64,000 nt of DNA from Cedecea colo (lineage in GTDB: Bacteria; Pseudomonadota; Gammaproteobacteria; Enterobacterales; Enterobacteriaceae). The stretch spans positions 62,001-126,000 of the forward strand of contig NZ_SOYS01000004.1 in assembly GCF_011808225.1 (NCBI RefSeq), in the 5' to 3' direction. Positions 35,920 to 45,849 of this stretch are shown one piece after another (the stretch's first letter is position 1; every line of letters begins with the position of its first letter). Position numbers and translations under genes: made by a program. The notes under the pieces are model-generated. The model was not told the DNA's origin and did no database searches. It saw only the letters and a program-made list of their open reading frames with translations.

Positions 35920-36375
35920 ATGAACAGGCAAAAAGGATTTACCCTCATTGAGCTGATGGTAGTGATTGGCATCATCGCAATTCTGAGCGCTATCGGCATT
36001 CCTTCCTATCAGGGCTATCTGCGCAAAGCGGCGCTCACCGATATGCTGCAAACCTTTGTACCCTACCGAACGGCAATTGAACTCTGCGCCATAGACAAAG
36101 GCGGAGTCGCTGCGTGCAACGCGGGGGATAACGGTATTCCCTCAGAAAAAAACAGCCGTTACATCAGCAGCATGCAAATTGAAAAAGGCGTGGTAACGCT
36201 TATCGGCCAGGAAACGCTCAATGGGTTAACCGTGGCGTTAACGCCGGTATGGAAAGATGCGGAAGGCGTTGAGAACTGGAAGCGCAACTGCCGCGTAGCG
36301 GCCGGCGGCTCCCTCAAACAGGCATGCGAAGAGGTTTTTCGCTTTGAGAGTGAAACCTCTACCGAGGAAGAATAA
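35920..36375 (+). CDS. ppdD: Type IV prepilin-like protein PpdD
   Basis: PpdD is a major type IV pilin homologue. The 151-residue precursor has a short basic leader MNRQKG, cleavage before Phe7 and the FTLIELMVVIGIIAILSAIGIP helix with Glu at mature position 5. A C-terminal cysteine pair (NCRVA...QACEE) likely forms the D-loop disulfide. The RBS is AAGGAG. It begins a three-gene operon with hofB and hofC; the gap to hofB is two bases. Confidence 0.95.
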   Translation: MNRQKGFTLIELMVVIGIIAILSAIGIPSYQGYLRKAALTDMLQTFVPYRTAIELCAIDKGGVAACNAGDNGIPSEKNSRYISSMQIEKGVVTLIGQETLNGLTVALTPVWKDAEGVENWKRNCRVAAGGSLKQACEEVFRFESETSTEEE

Positions 36376-36377
36376 CC

Positions 36378-37763
36378 ATGTCCAGCCATCAGCAGCTCCT
36401 CGCCTTGTGTGCCCAATATCATGCCGTACTGCTTGAAGAAGAGAGTCATCGGTTGCGCATTGCCGTGGCGCCTAACCCACCGATACAGTTATTCGAATCA
36501 TTACGCTTTATCTGCGATAAAAATATCGACGTTGAATACTGGTCCGCCGAGCGTCTGGAGAAGGTCAAGCATCTCTCCTTCTCCCCCCGTTCTGAGGAGG
36601 ACCAGGAGAACGGGCACTCTGTCGTTACGCTACTAAGCGAAACCCTGCAAAAAGCCATTCAGCTACGAGCCTCAGATATCCATTTCGAACCTGCGGAGGA
36701 ACATTACAAGGTCAGATTACGTATCGACGGCGTGCTACAGCTACAGCCCCTACTTTCCGCAAGCCTTGCTGCTCCGCTAACGGCGCGGCTAAAGGTATTA
36801 GGCAATCTCGATATTGCGGAGCGTCGTCTGCCTCAGGATGGGCAAATGGACGTGGACACCGCCAACGGCAAGGTCTCATTCAGGATTTCCACTCTTCCCG
36901 TACGGTACGGGGAAAAGGTGGTTCTGCGTTTGCTCCAGCAAAGCGAACAGCCGCTGGAGCTTGCCGCCCTTGGGATGTCCTGCGAAAACCACCGCTTTTT
37001 CGAGGCCGCGCTGGCTCATCCGCAGGGCATGATTCTGGTTACCGGTCCTACCGGAAGTGGGAAAACCCTCACCCTATATAGCGCTCTTAACACGCTGAAT
37101 CAGCCGGGCACCAACGTATGCAGCGTTGAGGATCCGATTGAAATACCGTTGCCGGGCCTGAATCAGACGCAGGTGAATATCAAGGCCGGGCTGTCCTTTC
37201 AGGGCGTGCTTCGCGCGCTGTTACGACAGGATCCAGATGTGATCATGGTCGGTGAAATCAGGGATAGCGAAACAGCGGAAATTGCCATTAAAGCAGCCCA
37301 GACGGGGCATCTGGTGTTATCCACGCTGCATACTAACTCAACCATTGAAACCGTAATTCGTCTTGAGCAAATGGGCGTTGCGCGCTGGATGCTGGCTTCA
37401 GCGCTTAAGATGGTGGTCGCGCAGCGTCTGGTTCGCAAGCTATGTCCTCATTGCAAAAAGCAGAAGCACGAAAAGCTCTCTTTGCCCGCGCAGATTTGTC
37501 CCGAGCCGCTACCGGACTGGCAGCCCGTCGGCTGTGAACGCTGCTATGGCGGGTATTACGGACGCGCTGCGCTGTTTGAAATCCTGCCGATTGAAAACAC
37601 CGTCCGGGCGGCAATCGCCTCGGGAACCCATACCGCAGAGATGGAACGGCTTGCCCGCGAGCAAGGTATGGTCACGCTGTTTGAAAGCGGCTGCCGGGCG
37701 GTATCAAAGGGGCTGACCACGCTCAAAGAGATCTACCGTGTGCTGGGAGTGCCCCATGGCTAA
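36378..37763 (+). CDS. hofB: Type IV pilus assembly ATPase HofB (GspE/PilB family)
   Basis: HofB is the predicted cytoplasmic ATPase that drives pilin extension. The 461 residues carry Walker A GPTGSGKT (223-230), Walker B RQDPDVIMVGEIRD, and a tetracysteine zinc site (CPHC...CERC). The N-terminal domain typical of longer GspE/PilB proteins is short, as in E. coli HofB. It overlaps hofC by eight bases. Confidence 0.95.
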   Translation: MSSHQQLLALCAQYHAVLLEEESHRLRIAVAPNPPIQLFESLRFICDKNIDVEYWSAERLEKVKHLSFSPRSEEDQENGHSVVTLLSETLQKAIQLRASDIHFEPAEEHYKVRLRIDGVLQLQPLLSASLAAPLTARLKVLGNLDIAERRLPQDGQMDVDTANGKVSFRISTLPVRYGEKVVLRLLQQSEQPLELAALGMSCENHRFFEAALAHPQGMILVTGPTGSGKTLTLYSALNTLNQPGTNVCSVEDPIEIPLPGLNQTQVNIKAGLSFQGVLRALLRQDPDVIMVGEIRDSETAEIAIKAAQTGHLVLSTLHTNSTIETVIRLEQMGVARWMLASALKMVVAQRLVRKLCPHCKKQKHEKLSLPAQICPEPLPDWQPVGCERCYGGYYGRAALFEILPIENTVRAAIASGTHTAEMERLAREQGMVTLFESGCRAVSKGLTTLKEIYRVLGVPHG

Positions 37764-38961
37764 ATTTTTGGTCTGGAGCTGGCAAGCCATAGATCCGCTG
37801 GGGCAACTCAGCGAGGGTTCGATGCTCGCGGATAATCGCTCGTCCGTAGAAGCGCAGCTTTTTGCGCAGCAGTTACAGTTACTCAGCGCCCGTAAGCATA
37901 CCGGCAGCCGCAGTGGATGCTGGCATATCCAGCAAAAAATACAGCTATTTCGTCAGCTGGCGACCCTTCTTCAGGCAGGCATCCCCCTCGCTGACGGGCT
38001 GGTGCTGATGGCAAAACAGCATCAGTATCGGGAATGGCGTGCTTTACTTCTGCGCATTGAACAACAGGTTTCACAGGGCGTTTCTTTTTCGGACGCGCTT
38101 CGTCAGTGGCCAGGGATCTTCCCACCGCTCTTTATCTCGCTTATTCATATAGGGGAACTCACGGGAAAGCTTGATGAATGCAGCCGCAGGCTGGCGGACC
38201 AGCAGGAGCAGCTTTATTGTCTGCATAAAAAAGTGATGAAAGCGCTGCGTTATCCGTTGTTTATCCTGGCCGTTGCTTTAGCGGTCACTGCTGGCATGAT
38301 GGGGTTTGTTCTGCCCGAATTCGCCGCCATTTACCGCTCCTTCAATGCATCATTGCCAGCTATCACGCTTGCGGTTATGGCGGTTTCAGACTGGGTGACG
38401 ACCCAAGGCGGATGGTGGCTACTTGTGGCTGTTATCGCTACGGCTTTCTGGCTCACGTTGCGCAAAAATCATCCACGCTGGAAAGAGTATGAACAAAAGC
38501 TTCTGCTTAAAATCCCTCTTGTCGCCCCGCTATGGCAAGGGCAAATACTTAGCCAAATTTATACCACCCTGTCGCTCTCGCAACAGGCCGGCATTCCACT
38601 GCTGCAAGGACTGACTGCGGTCGAACAAACGTTAACGCCCCTGCTGTGGAAAAAGGTGCTTACCCGTTTAGCCTCTCAGGTAGCACAAGGTACACCCTTC
38701 TGGCACGCCGTAGATAGCGCCGGTTGCTTTACACCTTTATGTTCCCAGTTGATACGTATCGGCGAAGAATCAGGAGCGCTGGATCTGATGCTGGAAAGGC
38801 TGGCTATCTGGCATCACGATCACACCCAGGAACTGGCGGACACGCTCGCGGCTGCACTTGAACCTGTCATGATGATAACAATAGGGATAATCATCGGTAC
38901 GCTGGTCCTTGCCATGTACTTACCGATTTTTCAGTTAGGGGATGCGATGAGCGCGGGATAA
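37756..38961 (+). CDS. hofC: Type IV pilus assembly platform protein HofC (GspF/PilC family)
   Basis: HofC is the inner-membrane platform partner of HofB. The 401-residue protein has two T2SSF domains and three hydrophobic stretches, the last being MMITIGIIIGTLVLAMYLPIF near the C-terminus. It is noticeably diverged from E. coli HofC but has the same length. The ATG at 37756 overlaps the hofB end (ATGGCTAA). Other pilus genes (secretin, prepilin peptidase) are not in this window. Confidence 0.93.
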   Translation: MAKFLVWSWQAIDPLGQLSEGSMLADNRSSVEAQLFAQQLQLLSARKHTGSRSGCWHIQQKIQLFRQLATLLQAGIPLADGLVLMAKQHQYREWRALLLRIEQQVSQGVSFSDALRQWPGIFPPLFISLIHIGELTGKLDECSRRLADQQEQLYCLHKKVMKALRYPLFILAVALAVTAGMMGFVLPEFAAIYRSFNASLPAITLAVMAVSDWVTTQGGWWLLVAVIATAFWLTLRKNHPRWKEYEQKLLLKIPLVAPLWQGQILSQIYTTLSLSQQAGIPLLQGLTAVEQTLTPLLWKKVLTRLASQVAQGTPFWHAVDSAGCFTPLCSQLIRIGEESGALDLMLERLAIWHHDHTQELADTLAAALEPVMMITIGIIIGTLVLAMYLPIFQLGDAMSAG

Positions 38962-38984
38962 TGGCGCAGCGGGCGCTGCGCCAC
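38962..38984. terminator. Hairpin between hofC and guaC
   Basis: TGGCGCAGCG-GG-CGCTGCGCCA is a perfect 10-base stem starting at the hofC stop, between convergent hofC and guaC. No U tract follows on either strand, so it may act as an mRNA 3' stabiliser more than a terminator. Confidence 0.5.
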
Positions 38985-38991
38985 AGACAGC

Positions 38992-40035
38992 TTAAAGACT
39001 GTTAAAAACGCGGTTTTCTTGCTCCGCTACGCGGATAAAAGTGGTGCGTTTGGTCAGCTCTTTCAAACGAGAAGCGCCTACATAAGTACAGGCAGAACGC
39101 AGACCGCCGAGGATATCTCGCGCGGTGTTCTCAACCGGCCCACGAAGTGGCAGCTTAACGGTTTTACCTTCTGCCGCACGGTACTGAGCAACGCCGCCGA
39201 CGTGGCGAGTCATTGCTGACTCAGAACTCATGCCGTAAAACAGCATAAATTTCTCGCCGTTCTCTTCAACCAGGGTGCCGCCGCTTTCTTCATGGCCTGC
39301 CAGCATACCGCCCAGCATGACAAAGTCTGCGCCGCCGCCGAAAGCTTTAGCAACGTCGCCAGGCACGGTGCAACCACCGTCGCTGACGATCTGGCCGCCA
39401 AGGCCATGAGCCGCATCAGCGCATTCAATGACGGCAGAAAGCTGCGGATAGCCAACGCCGGTTTTCACTCGGGTGGTGCATACGGAGCCCGGGCCAATGC
39501 CCACTTTAACGATATCCGCACCAGACAGGATCAGCTCTTCGCACATTTCGCCTGTCACCACGTTACCGGCACAGATAGTTTTGTCCGGCCAGGCTTCACG
39601 GGCTTTGCTGACAAACTGGGCGAAGTGTTCGGAATAACCGTTTGCCACATCGATACAAATGAAATTCAGGCCAGCATGCAACGCCAGAATCTGCTTTGTT
39701 TTAGTGAAGTCAGCGTCGGAGGTGCCGGTTGAAACCATCACGTGGCGCAGTACACTCTCAGAAGAGGATTTAACAAACTCGCTCCACTGTTCAACAGAGT
39801 AATGCTTATGAACCGCAGTGAGGATATCAAAGGAAGCCAGCGCTTGCGCCATGCCGAAGGTACCCACTGTATCCATGTTAGCCGCGATGATCGGCACGCC
39901 AGACCATGCAATAGCGGAATGTTTGAAAGTAAACTGGCGCTCAAGCTCTACGTCGGAGCGGCTTTTCAGAGTGGAACGTTTCGGGCGGATAAGAACGTCT
40001 TTAAAACCTAACTTCAAATCTTCTTCAATACGCAT
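38992..40035 (-). CDS. guaC: GMP reductase
   Basis: GuaC reduces GMP to IMP with NADPH, letting guanine nucleotides feed the adenine pool. The 347-residue length equals E. coli GuaC. The IMPDH-fold catalytic loop GPGSVCTTR carries the active-site cysteine. It starts at ATG 40035 and is convergent with hofC. Confidence 0.97.
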   Translation of the reverse strand: MRIEEDLKLGFKDVLIRPKRSTLKSRSDVELERQFTFKHSAIAWSGVPIIAANMDTVGTFGMAQALASFDILTAVHKHYSVEQWSEFVKSSSESVLRHVMVSTGTSDADFTKTKQILALHAGLNFICIDVANGYSEHFAQFVSKAREAWPDKTICAGNVVTGEMCEELILSGADIVKVGIGPGSVCTTRVKTGVGYPQLSAVIECADAAHGLGGQIVSDGGCTVPGDVAKAFGGGADFVMLGGMLAGHEESGGTLVEENGEKFMLFYGMSSESAMTRHVGGVAQYRAAEGKTVKLPLRGPVENTARDILGGLRSACTYVGASRLKELTKRTTFIRVAEQENRVFNSL

Positions 40036-40085
40036 ATTGCAGATTCCTGGTAAATGGCGATGGACGCGGGAACGTTATCGGCGAC

Positions 40086-40208
40086 AGCTCTAAATAATTC
40101 GAACTGCAGGAAGGCGGCAAATTCATAAATCCCCGGAAGCTTATTTCAATAAGTGATCGGGGTGAGGGAATGCAGCCAACGCACCTGCAGCTTGAAGAAT
40201 GACAAGCG
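40086..40208. repeat. ERIC (IRU) element
   Basis: The sequence from CTCTAAATAATTCGAACTGCAGG, AAGGCGGCAA and ATCCCCGGAAGCTTAT through ATAAGTGATCGGGGTGAG to GCAGCCAACGCAC and GCAGCTTGAAGAATGAC follows the enterobacterial repetitive intergenic consensus from end to end. The central ATCCCCGG...CGGGG(T) arms pair. It has drifted at several positions (for example ATTTCAATAAG in the centre). It fills much of the 400-base guaC-coaE gap. Confidence 0.88.
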
Positions 40209-40433
40209 TGCAACTGCCAACTCCAGTGACGCTATCATACGCACTAATAATGGCTCTGCAAGACTGCGAAAACAGTCTTTTTTACGCTACAATCGTTTAA
40301 ATTTACCTGAGAAACGCTGAAATAATACGCAGGCAGGAAACACTGCTCTTTCTGCCCCGTTCTTTCTGTTTATAAACTCAGGATGAAAGATGATTTATCT
40401 GGCTGATTAAACGAGATTTAAGGTTCGGCGCTT
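40209..40433. other. Remainder of the guaC-coaE divergent region
   Basis: The rest of this gap must contain the coaE promoter. A hairpin AAGACTG-CGAAAA-CAGTCTT with TTTTA (40260-40283) resembles a small terminator on the plus strand. No reading frame or known operator was recognised, and the RBS before coaE is weak. Confidence 0.4.
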
Positions 40434-41054
40434 ATGGTTTATACGGTGGCATTAACGGGCGGGATTGGCAGCGGAAAAAGCACCGTCGCCAACAGTTTTT
40501 CCCGATTAGGCGTCACCGTCGTCGATGCCGACGTCATTGCCCGCCAGGTTGTTGAACCCGGCCAGGCTGCCCTGAACGCGATTTCTGAACGTTTTGGCAA
40601 AGAAATCCTCCTTCCGGATGGTTCTCTTAACCGAAGAATACTGCGCGAAAAGATCTTTTCTTTCCCTGCGGAAAAACGGTGGCTGAATAGTCTTTTACAC
40701 CCGCTGATTCATCACCGCACCCAAACTGAGATCGGCAATGCCCTTTCTCCTTACGTGTTATGGGTAGTTCCGCTATTGGTTGAAAACCAACTGCAGCAGA
40801 AAGCGGATCGCGTTCTGGTTGTTGATGTCTCGCCAGAAATACAAATCGCACGTACCATTGAGCGCGATAATGTCAGCCGACAGCATGCGGAGCAAATCCT
40901 TGCTGCTCAGGCGACCCGCGAAGAGCGGCTGGCCGTTGCTGATGATGTCATTAATAACGACGGTTCCCCCGAGAGGGTAGCCGCGCATGTTGATCGTCTG
41001 CACCGCCAGTATCTGGAACTGGCGAGGCAGGCCGCACAACAGGATAAAGAATAA
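40434..41054 (+). CDS. coaE: Dephospho-CoA kinase
   Basis: CoaE phosphorylates the 3'-hydroxyl of dephospho-CoA, the last step of CoA synthesis. The 206-residue length equals E. coli CoaE. Walker A GGIGSGKS (9-16) and the LVENQL substrate region are present. The TAA stop shares a base with the zapD ATG (TAATG). Confidence 0.96.
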   Translation: MVYTVALTGGIGSGKSTVANSFSRLGVTVVDADVIARQVVEPGQAALNAISERFGKEILLPDGSLNRRILREKIFSFPAEKRWLNSLLHPLIHHRTQTEIGNALSPYVLWVVPLLVENQLQQKADRVLVVDVSPEIQIARTIERDNVSRQHAEQILAAQATREERLAVADDVINNDGSPERVAAHVDRLHRQYLELARQAAQQDKE

Positions 41055-41797
41055 TGAGCACTCAAATCCTTTTTGAGCACCCACTGAATGAAAAAATGCG
41101 TACGTGGCTGCGTATTGAGTTTCTCATCCAGCAGCTGCAGGCTTCTTTGCCGATAGATGGAAGCTCCAGCGCGCTGCATTTCTTCCGCAATATCGGCGAT
41201 CTGCTGGATGTCTTTGAGCGCGGAGAAATTCGCACGGATATTCTTAAAGAGCTTGAGCGCCAACAACGTAAATTGCTGACCTGGTCTGAAGTACCGGGTG
41301 TGGACAGGCAACGCATTGATTCTCTGCGTAGTCAGCTAAAAGAACATGGCAGCGTGCTGATGTCCGCGCCACGTATTGGTCAGGCTTTACGTGAAGACCG
41401 CCTAATTGCCCTTGTTCGTCAGCGCTTAAGTATTCCCGGCGGCTGCTGTAGTTTCGATCTGCCGACGCTGCATATCTGGCTGCATCTGCCGCAGGCGCAA
41501 CGGGATGAACAGGTAAGCTTCTGGCTGGCAAGCCTGCAACCCCTGACACGGTCGCTGGAGTTGCTGCTTGATATCATTCGTAACTCAGCCCCGTTCCGTA
41601 AACAAACCAGCCTGAATGGCTTTTATCAGGATAACGGTGATGATGCCGATTTACTGCGTCTGCAGTTAGATCTGGCCTGGCAGCTCTATCCGCAAATTTC
41701 CGGCCATAAAAGCCGCTTCGCGATCCGCTTCCTGCCGCTGGACAGCGAGCGTGGAGCTATCCCTGAACGCCTCGATTTTGAACTGGCGTGCTGTTAA
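41054..41797 (+). CDS. zapD: Cell division protein ZapD
   Basis: ZapD binds the FtsZ C-terminal tail and bundles FtsZ filaments at the division ring. The 247-residue length equals E. coli ZapD (formerly YacF), with helical N- and beta C-terminal parts by sequence character. It sits in the coaE-zapD-yacG operon, overlapping coaE by one base and nine bases before yacG. Confidence 0.95.
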   Translation: MSTQILFEHPLNEKMRTWLRIEFLIQQLQASLPIDGSSSALHFFRNIGDLLDVFERGEIRTDILKELERQQRKLLTWSEVPGVDRQRIDSLRSQLKEHGSVLMSAPRIGQALREDRLIALVRQRLSIPGGCCSFDLPTLHIWLHLPQAQRDEQVSFWLASLQPLTRSLELLLDIIRNSAPFRKQTSLNGFYQDNGDDADLLRLQLDLAWQLYPQISGHKSRFAIRFLPLDSERGAIPERLDFELACC

Positions 41798-41806
41798 GGA
41801 GAGAAG

Positions 41807-41998
41807 ATGTCTGAGACTACCATTGTCAATTGCCCAACCTGTGGCAAAGCCGTTATCTGGAACGAAACCAGCCCATACCGCCCGTTTTGCAGCAAACGCT
41901 GCCAGCTTATCGATTTAGGCGAATGGGCCGCAGAAGAGAAGCGAATCCCAAGCAGCAGCGATCTTTCCGATAGCGACGGCTGGAGCGAGGATCGGTAG
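41807..41998 (+). CDS. yacG: DNA gyrase inhibitor YacG (zinc protein)
   Basis: YacG binds GyrB and inhibits gyrase. The 63-residue protein has a four-cysteine zinc site: Cys9, Cys12, Cys28 and Cys32 (CPTC...CSKRC). Its acidic, disordered tail matches the family. RBS AAGGAGAGAAG precedes the ATG. It is two residues shorter than in E. coli. Confidence 0.95.
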   Translation: MSETTIVNCPTCGKAVIWNETSPYRPFCSKRCQLIDLGEWAAEEKRIPSSSDLSDSDGWSEDR

Positions 41999-42047
41999 CC
42001 TTAAGGGCTGCCAGATACATTCTCGTACCGGCGCCTTCTGTTGTGCT

Positions 42048-42079
42048 CAGGCCCCAGAAATCACCTTTTCCGGGGCCTG
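42048..42079. terminator. Hairpin between yacG and mutT
   Basis: CAGGCCCC...GGGGCCTG forms an eight-base stem with a 16-base loop, between convergent yacG and mutT. No clear U tract follows on either strand; an internal AAATCACCTTTT in the loop may contribute to a minus-strand structure. Confidence 0.45.
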
Positions 42080-42095
42080 TAGCGAGTAAGCGGTC

Positions 42096-42485
42096 TTAAG
42101 GCTGCTGTAGTTTTTGGATAACGGGTTCGTTCGCGGGCGGAAAATCTGCCGCCACAAGTTCGTGCTGTGCAATCCATTCTCCTGGCTGCCCTTCTTTGCC
42201 CCACGGCTCGCCTTCCCAGCTTTCTACCAGGAAAAACCATAGCGTGATGTGCCTGTCCGGGAACTGATATGCCAGCGTCTCGAACTGGGTATAACGCGTC
42301 GCGGTGATTCCCGTCTCTTCCTGTAGCTCACGAACCAGCGCCTGCGCGGGCGTTTCGCCTGCTTCAATCTTCCCACCGGGAAACTCAAGTTTATTCGCCA
42401 TGTGAGCATCGGCCGCACGTCGGGTAATAAATATCTCGCCTTGTGGATTGCGAACGATCCCGACGGCAATTTGCAGTTGTTTCAT
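42096..42485 (-). CDS. mutT: 8-oxo-dGTP diphosphatase MutT
   Basis: MutT hydrolyses 8-oxo-dGTP and prevents A:T to C:G transversions. The 129-residue protein has a canonical Nudix box at 38-60 (GKIEAGETPAQALVRELQEE then TGI), with all required Gly, Glu and Arg residues. It follows secA on the same strand, separated by a strong terminator-like hairpin. Confidence 0.97.
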   Translation of the reverse strand: MKQLQIAVGIVRNPQGEIFITRRAADAHMANKLEFPGGKIEAGETPAQALVRELQEETGITATRYTQFETLAYQFPDRHITLWFFLVESWEGEPWGKEGQPGEWIAQHELVAADFPPANEPVIQKLQQP

Positions 42486-42507
42486 TTTTGTTCAGGTGCT
42501 CCATAAA

Positions 42508-42536
42508 GAAAAGGCGCAGCAAGCTGCGCCTTTTTA
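42508..42536 (-). terminator. secA terminator/attenuator
   Basis: AAGGCGCAGC-AA-GCTGCGCCTT (42511-42532) is a perfect stem with A/T runs on both sides, between secA and mutT. On the minus strand it ends with TTTCTTT. It would separate or attenuate secA-mutT transcription. Confidence 0.75.
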
Positions 42537-42548
42537 ATACTATCGTGC

Positions 42549-45254
42549 TTAGCTCAGACGGCCATGGCACTGTTTGAATTTTTTACCGGAACCGCAAGGA
42601 CACGGATCGTTGCGGCCTACTTTACGCTCGCCAGTTTCCGCTGCTAAAGCAATGGCCGCCTGAGTATCGTCATCGACGTGGCTCAGTTGCTGCATTTGAG
42701 CCAGGCGCTCAGCTTCTTCACGGCGCTGTTGCTCCATTGCTTCAACCTCTTCCGGCATCCGCACCTGAACTTTGCTCAGGGTGCTGATTACTTCATATTT
42801 CAGTGATTCAAGCATGGCGGCAAACATGGCGAAAGATTCACGTTTGTATTCCTGCTTAGGATCTTTTTGCGCGTAGCCACGCAGGTGAATGCCCTGACGC
42901 AGGTAGTCCATTGCGGCCAGGTGCTCTTTCCACAGCGAATCCAGCGTTTGCAGCATCACGCCTTTCTCGAAGTGACGCATCATCTCGGCGCCAACCACTT
43001 CTTCTTTGCGCTGATAAACTTCGATAGCATTTTGCAAAATACGCTCACGCAGCGTCTCTTCATGCAGCTCAGGCTCTTTGTCCAGCCACTCTTTAATCGG
43101 CATCTCAAGGTCGAAGTCGTTTTTCAGACGATCGACAAGGCCGGTCACATCCCACATTTCTTCCAGAGACTGCGGTGGGATATGCGCATCAATCGTGGTT
43201 TTGAACACGTCTTCGCGGATGCTGCTGATGGTTTCGCTTACGTCGCTTACGTCCAGCAGTTCGTTACGCTGGGTATAGATAGCACGGCGCTGGTCGTTGG
43301 CAACGTCATCGTATTCCAGCAGCTGCTTACGAATATCGAAGTTCCGGCTTTCCACCTTACGCTGTGCGTTGGCGATGGCTTTGGTTACCCACGGGTGTTC
43401 AATCGCCTCACCTGGCTTCATACCCAGTTTACGCATCATATTAGACACGCGGTCTGAGGCGAAAATACGCATCAGGGCATCTTCCATAGACAGGTAGAAA
43501 CGGGAAGAACCGGCATCGCCCTGACGACCAGAACGGCCTCGCAGCTGGTTATCGATACGGCGTGATTCGTGACGTTCGGTACCGATGATATGTAAACCGC
43601 CGGATGCCAGCACCGCTTCGTGACGCACCTGCCAGTCAGCTTTGATCTGCGCGATTTGCTCGGACGTCGGATCGACAAGCTCGGCCACTTCCGCCTGCCA
43701 GCTACCGCCCAACACGATATCCGTACCACGACCCGCCATATTGGTTGCGATGGTTACGGCGGCAGGATAGCCCGCCTGAGCAACAATGCCCGCTTCGTTG
43801 GCGTGGAACTTGGCGTTCAGGACGTTGTGCTTAATACCCGCTTTGGCCAGCTCAGCAGAAACCACTTCGGATTTCTCGATAGAGATGGTCCCCACGAGGA
43901 CCGGCTGGCCGTTCGCCGTCCGCTCTTTAATGTCCTCAATGATAGCGCCGATTTTGTCCATTTCGGTCATGTAGACGAGATCCGGCATGTCCTTACGGAT
44001 CATTGGACGGTTGGTCGGGACCACGATGGTATCGAGTTTGTAGATAGAACTGAATTCGAACGCTTCGGTATCTGCGGTACCGGTCATACCGGCCAGTTTC
44101 TCATACAGACGGAAATAGTTCTGGAAAGTAATGGAAGCCAGCGTCTGGTTCTCGTTCTGAATATCCACCCCTTCTTTTGCTTCCACAGCCTGATGCAGAC
44201 CATCAGACCAGCGACGGCCCTGCATAGTACGGCCCGTGTGTTCATCCACGATGATGACTTCGCCATCCTTAACGATGTAGTCAACGTCGCGAGTAAACAG
44301 CGCGTGCGCACGCAGCGCTGCCGTAACGTGGTGCATCAACATGATGTTGGCTGGAGAATAAAGGGACTCACCTTCTTCCATGATGCCTTCACGTACCAGC
44401 AGTTCTTCAACCAGCACCAGACCGCGTTCGGTAATATTTACCTGGCGTGATTTCTCGTCCACGGAGAAGTGACCTTCGCCCTGGAAAGTGTCGGAATCTT
44501 CTTTTTCCTGACGGATCAGCTCGGGAATGATGGTATTTACTTTTTTGTACAGCTCGGAGCTGTCTTCGGCCGGCCCGGAAATAATAAGCGGAGTACGAGC
44601 CTCATCAATCAGGATGGAGTCAACTTCATCCACCAGCGCATAGTGCAGCTTACGCTGGACGCGTTCTTCAGGGCTGAACGCCATGTTGTCGCGCAGGTAA
44701 TCAAAGCCGTATTCGTTGTTAGTACCGTAGGTGATATCAGCAGCATAAGCCTCACGCTTAGCGGGCGCTGGCATCCCCGGCAGGTTGATACCCACGCTCA
44801 GGCCAAGGTATTCGAACAGCGGACGGTTGTTTTCCGCATCACGCTGGGCCAGATAGTCGTTGACGGTGACTACGTGAACGCCTTTACCGCTCAGTGCGTT
44901 CAGGTAAGCAGGCAACGTCGCCGTCAGCGTTTTACCTTCACCGGTACGCATTTCTGCGATGCAGCGATCGTTGAGCACCATACCGCCGAGCAGCTGTACG
45001 TCAAAGTGACGCATACCGAATACGCGCTTACTTGCTTCACGCACCACGGCGAAAGCTTCAGGTATTAACGTTTCCAGCACCGCGCCTTTTTCCAGACGGG
45101 CGCGGAACTCATTGGTTTTAGCTTTCAGCTCATCGTCAGAGAGCTTTTCCATTTCCGGTTCCACGCCGTTGATCATGGACACCACTTTGCGCATACGGCG
45201 CAATGAACGATCGTTACGACTGCCAAAGACTTTAGTTAATAGTTTGGTTAGCAT
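42549..45254 (-). CDS. secA: Preprotein translocase ATPase SecA
   Basis: SecA drives Sec-dependent export through SecYEG. The 901-residue length equals E. coli SecA. Walker A lies at GEGKT (105-109), the DEAD-type [11 protein letters not shown] follows near 209, and the C-terminal zinc motif [13 protein letters not shown] that binds SecB is intact. It is translationally controlled by the upstream secM arrest peptide. A large frame opposite it is a shadow. Confidence 0.98.
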   Translation of the reverse strand: MLTKLLTKVFGSRNDRSLRRMRKVVSMINGVEPEMEKLSDDELKAKTNEFRARLEKGAVLETLIPEAFAVVREASKRVFGMRHFDVQLLGGMVLNDRCIAEMRTGEGKTLTATLPAYLNALSGKGVHVVTVNDYLAQRDAENNRPLFEYLGLSVGINLPGMPAPAKREAYAADITYGTNNEYGFDYLRDNMAFSPEERVQRKLHYALVDEVDSILIDEARTPLIISGPAEDSSELYKKVNTIIPELIRQEKEDSDTFQGEGHFSVDEKSRQVNITERGLVLVEELLVREGIMEEGESLYSPANIMLMHHVTAALRAHALFTRDVDYIVKDGEVIIVDEHTGRTMQGRRWSDGLHQAVEAKEGVDIQNENQTLASITFQNYFRLYEKLAGMTGTADTEAFEFSSIYKLDTIVVPTNRPMIRKDMPDLVYMTEMDKIGAIIEDIKERTANGQPVLVGTISIEKSEVVSAELAKAGIKHNVLNAKFHANEAGIVAQAGYPAAVTIATNMAGRGTDIVLGGSWQAEVAELVDPTSEQIAQIKADWQVRHEAVLASGGLHIIGTERHESRRIDNQLRGRSGRQGDAGSSRFYLSMEDALMRIFASDRVSNMMRKLGMKPGEAIEHPWVTKAIANAQRKVESRNFDIRKQLLEYDDVANDQRRAIYTQRNELLDVSDVSETISSIREDVFKTTIDAHIPPQSLEEMWDVTGLVDRLKNDFDLEMPIKEWLDKEPELHEETLRERILQNAIEVYQRKEEVVGAEMMRHFEKGVMLQTLDSLWKEHLAAMDYLRQGIHLRGYAQKDPKQEYKRESFAMFAAMLESLKYEVISTLSKVQVRMPEEVEAMEQQRREEAERLAQMQQLSHVDDDTQAAIALAAETGERKVGRNDPCPCGSGKKFKQCHGRLS

Positions 45255-45320
45255 AATAAATTCTCAAACGCCTGCATCAGAGCAGATCTACAGATAATGT
45301 TATAATTTAAAGAGATTTTT

Positions 45321-45827
45321 TTAGCTGAGACGTTGGGGTCCGGCGCGGATGCCCTGCACCTGGCCTACCCACATTGCGGTACTGAATACCGCAACAGCAG
45401 GACGCTGCCAGAGTGAGATATGGCGAACAATAACGGGAGGCTTGCTTTCGTGGGTTAATAACGCGTTGAGCGTATCCAGTAAAGCGAGGTGCTGCGCCTG
45501 AAGCGGTATATTCTCTTGTGCTACCGGCAGCGCTTGTGGTGCCATAGCGAAAGAAAGATGGCGGATTACGGTACGGATGGCATGCTGATGCCAGTAATCC
45601 ACGGTAAAGGACGGGCGGCGGGTGCTTTCCTGCAATAATGCCAGGCTATCGAAGCTAGCCTGGTTAAGATAGTCCTGACTGCTGGCAGAGGTTTCCGCAG
45701 GCGCATTATGACCGGTATTTCCGCTTAGCGCAGGCATGCCAAAACTCGCCGCGACCATCCCTAACAAGAGATGCGGCCAGAAATAACGTCTGCCAAATTG
45801 TCGCCAACGATTTAGAATACTAATCAC
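45321..45827 (-). CDS. secM: Secretion monitor SecM
   Basis: SecM is a secreted sensor that stalls its own ribosome when export is slow, unfolding the secA RBS hairpin. The 168 residues have a long signal region (1-35) and a C-terminal arrest motif Phe148-x4-Trp153-Val154-x4-GIRAGP (159-164). The start is GTG at 45827. The middle region differs from E. coli, and the E. coli Ile156 equivalent is Val here. The gap to secA (66 bases) holds the regulatory RNA. Confidence 0.95.
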   Translation of the reverse strand: MISILNRWRQFGRRYFWPHLLLGMVAASFGMPALSGNTGHNAPAETSASSQDYLNQASFDSLALLQESTRRPSFTVDYWHQHAIRTVIRHLSFAMAPQALPVAQENIPLQAQHLALLDTLNALLTHESKPPVIVRHISLWQRPAVAVFSTAMWVGQVQGIRAGPQRLS

Positions 45828-45849
45828 TTTTTCCGCCGGAGCTTATAGT

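Noticed and set aside
43620..45068. Long frames opposite secA
   Set aside because: Same reason: antisense to a full-length, highly conserved gene, with no recognisable motif or start signal.
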